From assembly GCA_003538495.1 (NCBI GenBank), contig DPSD01000498.1:1-6972 (forward strand): DNA of 6,972 nucleotides. Direction: 5' to 3'. Below the pieces are notes generated by a model, which saw only the letters and a program-made list of their open reading frames with translations, had not been told where the DNA came from and made no database searches. Source of the DNA: Accumulibacter sp. (GTDB taxonomy: Bacteria; Pseudomonadota; Gammaproteobacteria; Burkholderiales; Rhodocyclaceae). Position 1 is the stretch's first letter, and each line of letters starts with the position of its first letter. This document shows positions 1 through 5,550 of this stretch, piece by piece. Position numbers and translations under genes: made by a program.

Positions 1-1265
1 CCGGCAGCTTCAACGCCGTTCATAACAAGAACAATATCTTCTACGACCCCGACAACGATGGTTATCGCAACAGCAACCTGAGCGCCAATTTTTCCGTGCG
101 CCCGGCGACGGGTCAGGAAATCGGTGTCAACCTGCTGGCCAGCGACGGTACCAATCAGTACGACTCGAATGACTTCAGTGCGCGTGGTGCGGCGAAGAAT
201 TACAACAGCGACCAGACCATCGGCTCGTATTCGATCTACTCGCGCAACCGCCTGAACCAGGCGTGGACCAGCACCCTGCGTCTCGGGCGCAGCACCGACG
301 CGGCGAAGGATTACGCCGGAAATGTCAGAACGGCAACTTTCCGGACCGACATGGACATCGCCTCGTGGCAGAACGATATTGTCCTTCCGGTCGGCGAAGC
401 CCTGCTGGCCGCCGAGTACACCAAGCAGAAAGTGTCCGGCAGCACCGACTACACGGTTACCGAACGGACGATTCGCTCGCTTCTTGCCGGCTGGAACGCG
501 ACTGTCGCGCAGCACCGCTTGCAGTTCAATCTGCGACGCGATGACAACTCTCAGTTTGGCGGGGAAACCACCGGTTCCGCTTCCTACGGCTATCAATTCA
601 CTCCGGAATGGCGAGCGCATGTCTCGTATGGGACGGCCTTTCGTGCGCCGACCTTCAACGAACTGTATTTCCCGGCGAGCGGCTTTTTCGCCGGTGGTAA
701 TCCCGATCTGAAGCCCGAACAGGCGAAGAACGCCGAAGTGGGCGCCAATTGGGAACGCGGCAATCATCGCTTTTCGGCGGTGTTCTATCACAACGATGTC
801 ACTGACCTGATCGAATTCCGGCCGCCGACCTACGCGCCGGTCAATGTCAGCAAGGCCCTGCTGCGTGGCGCGACGCTGAGCTATGACGGGCGCTTCTCGG
901 ACTGGGGGATGGGCGTGGTGGTCGACTTTCTGGACCCACAAAACGAAGCCGATGGCCCGAACAAGGGGAACCGGTTGGCTCGCCGCTCCGACCAGCAGAT
1001 GAGCAGCTACGTCAGCAAGACGATGGGTGCCTGGGATCTGCGTGCCGAGTGGCAACTGGTCGGCAACCGCTACGATGATCCGGCCAACCGCAATCTGCTC
1101 GGCGGCTACGGTCTGGTCAACCTCTACGCCGACTACCGGTTGCAGCGCGATTGGGCGCTCTTTGTCCGTGCCAACAACATCTTCGACAAGTTCTACGAGA
1201 CGGTCGACAACTACGCCACGGCGGGGGCAAACGTCTTTGTCGGGGTTCGCTACTCGCCAAAGTAG
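1..1265 (+). CDS. btuB: BtuB, TonB-dependent outer-membrane cobalamin receptor (C-terminal part, 5' end cut off)
   Basis: This is the outer-membrane beta-barrel that binds vitamin B12 outside the cell and passes it to the periplasm using TonB energy. The frame is open from base 3 to the TAG at 1263-1265, giving 420 residues. E. coli BtuB is about 614 aa, so the signal peptide, TonB box, plug and first strands lie off the window. Several stretches match BtuB as I know it: DPDNDGYRN near the left edge (E. coli has a similar DNDGF), RRDDNSQFGG, SYGTAFRAPTFNELYFP, GGNPDLKPEQAKNAEVG, NDVTDLIEF, and near the end NIFDKFYETVDNYATAG (E. coli: NLFDKDYETVYGYQTAG). The alternating hydrophobic/polar pattern fits barrel strands. 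The GTG at 96 is not the start because the frame continues upstream. The protein ends RYSPK and lacks the usual terminal aromatic residue. The btuC and btuD genes directly downstream support cobalamin as the substrate. Confidence 0.93.
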   Translation, partial: GSFNAVHNKNNIFYDPDNDGYRNSNLSANFSVRPATGQEIGVNLLASDGTNQYDSNDFSARGAAKNYNSDQTIGSYSIYSRNRLNQAWTSTLRLGRSTDAAKDYAGNVRTATFRTDMDIASWQNDIVLPVGEALLAAEYTKQKVSGSTDYTVTERTIRSLLAGWNATVAQHRLQFNLRRDDNSQFGGETTGSASYGYQFTPEWRAHVSYGTAFRAPTFNELYFPASGFFAGGNPDLKPEQAKNAEVGANWERGNHRFSAVFYHNDVTDLIEFRPPTYAPVNVSKALLRGATLSYDGRFSDWGMGVVVDFLDPQNEADGPNKGNRLARRSDQQMSSYVSKTMGAWDLRAEWQLVGNRYDDPANRNLLGGYGLVNLYADYRLQRDWALFVRANNIFDKFYETVDNYATAGANVFVGVRYSPK

Positions 1266-1267
1266 GG
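1264..1267 (+). promoter_or_regulatory. Likely ribosome binding site of btuC
   Basis: AGGG lies six bases before the ATG at 1274 and overlaps the btuB stop codon. It supports ATG 1274 as the btuC start over the far-upstream in-frame starts inside btuB. It also suggests that ribosomes finishing btuB restart on btuC. Confidence 0.5.
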
Positions 1268-1273
1268 CGCTTG

Positions 1274-2263
1274 ATGCCGACCCGTCGCCGTGCCTTGCTG
1301 ATTCTTGCCGCCCTCGCCGGGTTGTCGCTGCTGAGCATCGCCGCGGCGCTGGCGGTGGGCAGCGTGGCCATCGGCCCGGTCGAGGTGTTGTCGACCCTCT
1401 TCGGCGGCGCGGGCGGCACGGCCGGCGATGTCGTGCGCAGCCTGCGCCTGCCGCGTGCGCTGACGGGTTTCGCCTGTGGTGGCCTGTTGGCACTGGCCGG
1501 AGCCTTGCTGCAGGTGTTGTTGCGCAACCCTCTCGCGGACCCGTACGTGCTAGGCATCTCGGGCGGCGCCGGCATCGGGGCCCTGCTGGCGATCGTCCTC
1601 GGTCTTGGCGTGGTCGGCATCAACGGCCTCGCTTTTGCCGGTGCGCTTGGCGCGATGTTGCTGGTGTTCGGACTGGCGCACGGCGACGGCGGCTGGACGC
1701 AGTCGCGTCTGCTGCTCACCGGAGTGATCGTCGCAGCCGGTTGCGGTGCGGTCGTCACCTTGCTGCTGGCGATCGCCCCGGAGGACCGGCTGCGGGGAAT
1801 GCTGTTCTGGCTGATGGGCGATCTGTCGCAGACCGCCACCCCCCAGCTGGTGCTGATCCTGCTGGCGCTGTTGCTGCTGGTCGCGCTGCCCTTTGCCCGT
1901 GAGCTCAATCTGCTGGCGCGTGGCGCCGACCTCGCGCAGGCACTGGGAGTCGCGGTCCGGCCCGTTCGCGGTGGCGTCTACGTGGTGGCCTCGCTGGCGA
2001 CGGCGGCGGCGGTTACCCATGCCGGTGCGATCGGCTTCATAGGCCTGATCGTGCCCCACTTGGTTCGTCTGGCCACCGGCAACGATCAGCGTCTGCTGTT
2101 ACCGGCCTCGGTGCTTGGCGGTGGCAGCCTGCTGGTGATCGCCGACACCCTGGCAAGGACGGTGCTCGCGCCGCAGCAGCTTCCGGTCGGGGTGCTCACC
2201 GCCTTGATCGGCGTGCCGGTGTTTCTCTTCCTGCTGAGCCGTGCCGCGCCTGGCCGGCGCTGA
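1274..2263 (+). CDS. btuC: BtuC, cobalamin ABC transporter permease (FecCD family)
   Basis: This is the inner-membrane permease subunit of a type II ABC importer, predicted to form the BtuC2D2 complex that takes B12 from its periplasmic binding protein. The 329 aa length is close to E. coli BtuC (326 aa). FecCD landmarks in order: an Arg-rich start followed by a first hydrophobic helix (about 7-28); SLRLPRALTGF (56-66); RNPLADPYVLGISGGAG (84-100), the most conserved FecCD stretch; FWLMGDL (178-184); GAIGFIGLIVPHLVR (251-265), next to the cytoplasmic region that contacts the ATPase; and LPVGVLTALIGVPVF (303-317) near the C-terminus. Roughly ten hydrophobic segments are visible. The frame is open upstream into btuB, but ATG 1274 has a ribosome site and gives family length. 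It lies 8 nt after btuB and 1 nt before btuD. The family also moves siderophores and haem, so cobalamin specificity rests on the neighbouring btuB. Confidence 0.92.
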   Translation: MPTRRRALLILAALAGLSLLSIAAALAVGSVAIGPVEVLSTLFGGAGGTAGDVVRSLRLPRALTGFACGGLLALAGALLQVLLRNPLADPYVLGISGGAGIGALLAIVLGLGVVGINGLAFAGALGAMLLVFGLAHGDGGWTQSRLLLTGVIVAAGCGAVVTLLLAIAPEDRLRGMLFWLMGDLSQTATPQLVLILLALLLLVALPFARELNLLARGADLAQALGVAVRPVRGGVYVVASLATAAAVTHAGAIGFIGLIVPHLVRLATGNDQRLLLPASVLGGGSLLVIADTLARTVLAPQQLPVGVLTALIGVPVFLFLLSRAAPGRR

Positions 2264-2264
2264 G

Positions 2265-3044
2265 ATGAAGCACGACGCGCCGCTCCTGAGCACGCATGCG
2301 CTGACCGTCGGGATCGCCGGCCGGAGCTTCTGCCGCGACCTCGCTTTGAGCGTGCAGGCCGGCGAATCGCTGGCCATCCTTGGCCGCAACGGTGCCGGCA
2401 AGTCGACCTTGCTGTCGGTGCTGGCGGGCTTGCGCCAGCCGGAAGCCGGCGAGGTGCTGGTCGATGGGGAGTCCTACGCCGCGCTTGGTGCGCGCAAGAG
2501 CGCGCGTATTCGCGGCTGGTTGCCGCAAAGCCGCAGCGAGGCGTTCTCGTCGACCGTCCTGGAAACGGCTCTGGTTGGACGGCACCCGCATCTCGGCCGC
2601 TGGGACTGGGAGTCGGAGAAGGACGCCGAAATCGCCCGCCAGGCGCTGGCGGCTGTCGGCCTCGCCGAACTGGCGCTGCGCGATCTGCAGACGCTATCCG
2701 GCGGCGAGCGTCAGAGGCTGTCGATCGCCACCCTGCTGACGCAGGCGCCGCGGCTCTATCTGCTGGACGAACCAGTCGCCCACCTGGATCTGAATCACCA
2801 GATCGCCACCCTCGAACTCCTCGCGGCACTCGCCCGCCAGGAGCGGATTGCGAGCGTGATGGTCCTGCACGAGCCGGGCCTGGCGGCCCGCTTCTGCACG
2901 CGCGCGCTGCTGCTTTTCGGTGACGGGACGACGCAGCATGGCCCCTGCCAGGAGGTCATCAGCAGCGAGTCGCTGAGCAGGCTCTACGGCTACCCGCTGT
3001 GCGAAGTCGGCGACGGCCAGCGACGCTGGTTCGTGCCCGGGTAG
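2265..3044 (+). CDS. btuD: BtuD, cobalamin ABC transporter ATP-binding protein
   Basis: This is the cytoplasmic ATPase subunit that powers cobalamin import through BtuC. It has 259 aa and every ABC motif: Walker A GRNGAGKST (40-48), Q-loop Gln88 (WLPQSR), signature LSGGERQR (144-151), Walker B LYLLDEP (164-170, catalytic Glu169), D-loop HLD (173-175) followed by LNHQ as in FepC/BtuD-type ATPases, and switch His202 (VLHEP). In the last section LHEP replaces the more usual MHDL, with the switch His kept. The ATG at 2265 sits one base after the btuC TGA (TGAGATG). No clear Shine-Dalgarno sequence is visible, so translation probably depends on ribosomes that have just ended btuC. An in-frame GTG at 2241 would add eight residues inside btuC and is less likely. 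The family assignment is firm; the substrate is inferred from the operon. Confidence 0.91.
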   Translation: MKHDAPLLSTHALTVGIAGRSFCRDLALSVQAGESLAILGRNGAGKSTLLSVLAGLRQPEAGEVLVDGESYAALGARKSARIRGWLPQSRSEAFSSTVLETALVGRHPHLGRWDWESEKDAEIARQALAAVGLAELALRDLQTLSGGERQRLSIATLLTQAPRLYLLDEPVAHLDLNHQIATLELLAALARQERIASVMVLHEPGLAARFCTRALLLFGDGTTQHGPCQEVISSESLSRLYGYPLCEVGDGQRRWFVPG

Positions 3045-3060
3045 GCGAGCGAACCCACTT

Positions 3061-3094
3061 CAGGCGCTGCCTGCGCTCCCGGGGCGCGTCTTTT
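3061..3094 (+). terminator. Possible Rho-independent terminator after btuD
   Basis: The 49 nt between the convergent stops hold two adjacent hairpins: CAGGC-GCT-GCCTG (3061-3073, perfect 5-bp stem) and GCGCTC-CCG-GGGCGC (3073-3087, six pairs including one T-G wobble). They are followed by GTC and a short T-run at 3091-3094. The arrangement would work for + strand transcripts only, since the other strand has no T-run after the stem. A 7-bp inverted repeat (GGCGAGC 3044-3050, GCTCGCC 3106-3112) encloses the region. The T-run is short and the two stems share base 3073, so the call is tentative. Confidence 0.4.
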
Positions 3095-4854
3095 CAGGAA
3101 GGCGGGCTCGCCGCGTCGCCCCCGCCCGCCGCCTGCCTGGCCTGTTTTCGCCGGTACATGTCCGCATCCGAACGCTGGACCAGCGACTCGACGTCCTGTC
3201 CGTCGTCCGGATACATCGCCAGGCCCACCGAGGCGCCGGCTCTGGCTACCCGAGCTGCCGGATCGATCGATTGCAATGGCGCGCCGAGAAGCTGCTCGAT
3301 GTTGCTGCGCGCGCGCTCGGCGTCGGGGCGGTTGTTGACGGCATCGAGCATGACGACGAACTCGTCGCCGGCGTAGCGCGCCACCAGATCCCTGCTGCGC
3401 AGGCCGGTGAGCATGCGCTGCGCGATCTCCTGCAGGACCTTGTCGCCGACATCGTGGCCGAAACTGTCGTTGATGTTCTTGAAGTCGTTGAGGTCGATGA
3501 AGAGGATCGCGAACGGTCGCGGGTCGGCGGATTCGCCTTGCTGCGCCAGGCGTTCGTCGACCCGCCGAAGGAAGGCTTCGCGATTGGCCAGGCCGGTCAG
3601 GCGGTCACTGAGCAGTTTGTCCTGCATGGTCCGGAAGCTCTTGGCGAGATCGCCGATTTCATCGCTGCGGGTGACATCGAAGGCCGCATTGAGATCGCCG
3701 TTACCGACCTTGCGTGCGGCGGTCGCCAGTTGCTTGAGGTCGCGGGCAAGCACCGAGAGGACCATGAAGCCGATCGCCATGGTCATCAGCGAAGCCAGCA
3801 AGGCGAGCAGCACCGTCCGCTTGAAGTTTTCGTTGACCCGGGACAGGAAGTCGCTGCGCGGTACCGCCACGACGATGATCCAGTCCAGACCCGCCGTGTC
3901 CTGGATGCGCGCGTAGGCGGCTTCGACCGGCTGCGCGTCGGCCATCCGGAATACCGCCGTGCGTGGCTGCATTACCTCGTCGGATTGCGCCAGCAGTTTG
4001 CTGATCGCGCGGTAACTGGCGACCACCAGTTGATCGTCGCTGGCTTCCGCGTTGAGCCGCACATTGCCACCGCCAGCGTCCTTGTCCAGGTGCGGGCCGC
4101 GCGAGGTGCCGATCAGGTTGCCATCGGTCTCGACCACATAGGCAATTCCGTTGGCGCTGAGTCGCAGTGCGCGCAGAAAGTCGTTGACCCTCCGCAGCGA
4201 CAGGTCGGTAGCGACCACACCCTGGAATTCGCCCTGTGCGTTGTTGACCCGTCTGGCGCGCGTGGCGACCAGTTCTTCGGTCTTGAAGTCGATGTACACC
4301 GCGGTCCAGGTGTTCGACGAGGCGGCGCTCATGCCGGACTTGAACCACGGACGCTCGCGCGGTTCGAAAATTCGCGTTTCGCGTACCGGGTCGTGCAGTT
4401 CGCCGTCTATTCCGGAAAACCGGTAAATCGTCCGCGGGCCTTCGCCGCTGCGCCGCAGGCGCAACTCGGCGTCGCTGGCGGAATGCCGCCAGAGCCCGAA
4501 AAAGTGCCCGTTGCGGTCACCGTAATAGGCGTAGTTGTTGGGGTCGCGATGGACCGAGGTCGCCAGCCAGAAACGCGTGCGCAAGTTGGTCAGGTCGTCT
4601 TCGATTTTTGGCGGCGCGGCAACGCCGCCGGGAAACGCCGTTTCGAGAACCGCAGCGGCGCCGAACACATGGCGCTCGGCGGCTTGCGCGATGCGGTACA
4701 CCATCTCCGACAGCAACTGGTTCGACAGGGTGTCGACGGCGACGCGCCCGGCTGAATACGACAGGCCGCCGATCGCCGCTGCCAGCAGCAGAACCAGGAC
4801 GACGTACGGCATGGTCAGCATCTGCCGCAGGGAAAGAAACTGGAACAACCTCAT
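3094..4854 (-). CDS. Membrane diguanylate cyclase: dCache sensor, HAMP, GGDEF (AGDEF variant)
   Basis: The 586 aa protein is predicted to make cyclic di-GMP from two GTP on the inner face of the membrane in response to a periplasmic ligand. Order: membrane helix about 16-36; periplasmic double Cache domain about 40-340 (ERPWFKSG 167-174, VVATDLSLRRV 213-223, TDGNLIGTS 243-251); second membrane helix about 347-370; HAMP about 371-414; GGDEF domain from DRLTGLANR (417-425) to about 570. Catalytic features are present: FIDLNDFKNIND (452-463, metal-binding Asp454) and the active-site signature AGDEF (495-499), with Ala in place of the first Gly. The inhibitory I-site RSRD (486-489) is intact five residues upstream, so product feedback is likely. 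There is no EAL domain. The start ATG overlaps the stop of a small upstream ORF (ATGA) with a weak GAGA four bases before. The short Ala/Gly/Pro tail has no known role. Confidence 0.9.
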   Translation of the reverse strand: MRLFQFLSLRQMLTMPYVVLVLLLAAAIGGLSYSAGRVAVDTLSNQLLSEMVYRIAQAAERHVFGAAAVLETAFPGGVAAPPKIEDDLTNLRTRFWLATSVHRDPNNYAYYGDRNGHFFGLWRHSASDAELRLRRSGEGPRTIYRFSGIDGELHDPVRETRIFEPRERPWFKSGMSAASSNTWTAVYIDFKTEELVATRARRVNNAQGEFQGVVATDLSLRRVNDFLRALRLSANGIAYVVETDGNLIGTSRGPHLDKDAGGGNVRLNAEASDDQLVVASYRAISKLLAQSDEVMQPRTAVFRMADAQPVEAAYARIQDTAGLDWIIVVAVPRSDFLSRVNENFKRTVLLALLASLMTMAIGFMVLSVLARDLKQLATAARKVGNGDLNAAFDVTRSDEIGDLAKSFRTMQDKLLSDRLTGLANREAFLRRVDERLAQQGESADPRPFAILFIDLNDFKNINDSFGHDVGDKVLQEIAQRMLTGLRSRDLVARYAGDEFVVMLDAVNNRPDAERARSNIEQLLGAPLQSIDPAARVARAGASVGLAMYPDDGQDVESLVQRSDADMYRRKQARQAAGGGDAASPPS

Positions 4855-5078
4855 CGGATCTCGATTCGCGCACTGCGGCGGGAAGCGAGCGAGGCGAGTC
4901 GACGTCTTGCCCTGAGGTGCCGCGGCGATCGGTCCTGGCGATCGGGGGACGCGTCTGGATCGGTCGCCGGAGCATCACCTGGAAGTACGCGAAGGTCGCG
5001 AAATGCGGCCACTGCAATCGCCGCCAGGCTGCCGGAGAGGTAAGCGATGGCGAGCGGCTGCCGATCGTCCGGGGTCAT
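4851..5078 (-). CDS. Candidate 75-aa small protein, translationally coupled, unrecognised
   Basis: I do not recognise this protein. The gap between hemerythrin and the diguanylate cyclase is exactly filled by a 75-codon frame. Its ATG overlaps the hemerythrin TGA as ATGA (5075-5078), and its TGA overlaps the cyclase ATG as ATGA (4851-4854). The N-terminal part has one hydrophobic stretch, LAIAYLSGSLAAIAVAAF (about residues 9-26), which could be a short membrane helix or an amphipathic helix. The remainder is rich in Asp, Pro and then Arg (RRRLASLASRRSARIEIR at the end), a basic tail that would face the cytoplasm if the helix is inserted. Only a weak GACGG precedes the start, so expression would depend on coupling. 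About two-thirds of its codons end in G or C, with the bias weaker in the second half, and a 9-bp direct repeat lies in that half. It could instead be a non-coding spacer that happens to stay open. Confidence 0.4.
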   Translation of the reverse strand: MTPDDRQPLAIAYLSGSLAAIAVAAFRDLRVLPGDAPATDPDASPDRQDRSPRHLRARRRLASLASRRSARIEIR

Positions 5079-5524
5079 CCGTCTGATCGCGGCTCTGGTG
5101 TCGCCGGCACTGAAGCCGAAGCCGCCTTGATGCTCGGCACGTAGTCGAAATCGGCCACCAGGATGTGGTTGTAGAACCAGCCATTGATCAGGAACTTGAC
5201 CTCGTCGGCGATCTGGTCGAGGGTCATCTGTTTGGCGTTCTCCAACAGGTTGAACAGCATCCGGCGGAATTCGGAGTGCAGCTGGCGATGGTCTTCCAGG
5301 CCCGGGTAGTGGCAAGCGGCCATCATCGCCTCTTCTTCGCGCAAGTGCACCTTGACGTACTCAGTCAGCATCGCCAGCGATTTCAGCACACGGATCTGGT
5401 CGCCATCGCCGGCGAAGGTCGCCGCGAGGTCGAACAATTGCCGATGCTGGGCGTCGATATTCGGCAATCCGACGAGGATCTTCGGCGACCACTCGACCAA
5501 CTCAAATTTCACGGTTTGTTCCAT
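5075..5524 (-). CDS. Bacteriohemerythrin (diiron oxygen-binding protein)
   Basis: This is a single-domain hemerythrin of 149 aa predicted to bind O2 reversibly at a non-haem diiron centre in the cytoplasm, as an oxygen carrier, store or sensor. All seven expected iron ligands are present in the usual spacing: His27 (NIDAQH), His60 and Glu64 (HLREEEAMM), His79 and His83 (YPGLEDHRQLH), His120 and Asp125 (HILVAD). The four-helix core ends near residue 128; a 20-residue Ala/Ser/Pro tail follows. The ATG at 5524 was chosen because AGAGGA stands just before it and the family normally begins close to an EW-x(5)-VG segment (residues 11-19 here). An in-frame start at 5605 would add 27 residues that overlap the upstream gene and do not look like the family. 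It lies 26 nt after the ABC-F gene and overlaps the next small ORF by 4 nt, so it is probably part of one transcript with the cyclase downstream. Confidence 0.93.
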   Translation of the reverse strand: MEQTVKFELVEWSPKILVGLPNIDAQHRQLFDLAATFAGDGDQIRVLKSLAMLTEYVKVHLREEEAMMAACHYPGLEDHRQLHSEFRRMLFNLLENAKQMTLDQIADEVKFLINGWFYNHILVADFDYVPSIKAASASVPATPEPRSDG

Positions 5525-5527
5525 TTG

Positions 5528-5533
5528 TCCTCT
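5528..5533 (-). promoter_or_regulatory. Ribosome binding site of the bacteriohemerythrin gene
   Basis: AGAGGA is read on the - strand within the 26-nt gap, with GAGG four bases before the ATG at 5524. It decides the start at 5524 against the longer in-frame start at 5605. It is the clearest ribosome site on this strand of the window, suggesting that hemerythrin is translated independently and that the two downstream frames depend on coupling. Confidence 0.65.
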
Positions 5534-5550
5534 GCCGGTATCCGACGGTC

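Noticed and set aside
1..95. Cobalamin riboswitch near btuB
   Set aside because: The left edge is already inside btuB coding sequence, so the leader region is not in the window.
1027..1902. 291-codon frame on the + strand overlapping btuB and btuC
   Set aside because: It is out of frame with two well-conserved genes and yields an Arg/Ala-rich sequence with no family signal.
1117..1908. 263-codon frame on the - strand across btuB end and btuC
   Set aside because: Antisense to conserved FecCD permease sequence; the Ser/Pro/Arg-rich product is typical of a shadow frame.
2241..2264. Upstream GTG start for btuD
   Set aside because: No ribosome site; the ATG at 2265, directly after the btuC stop, fits the usual family length and coupled translation.
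2086..2829. 247-codon frame on the - strand opposite btuC/btuD
   Set aside because: Antisense to the Walker A and signature motifs of btuD; Arg/Pro-rich shadow frame.
3271..4755. 494-codon open frame on the + strand
   Set aside because: It lies wholly antisense to the cyclase gene, whose domains and catalytic motifs are clear. The product has no recognisable motif and the long frame is explained by high GC and codon bias.
4517..5017. 166-codon - strand frame running from the gap into the cyclase N-terminus
   Set aside because: It is in a different frame from both the cyclase and the coupled 75-aa ORF, has no start linked to a neighbour's stop, and overlaps the cyclase sensor domain extensively.
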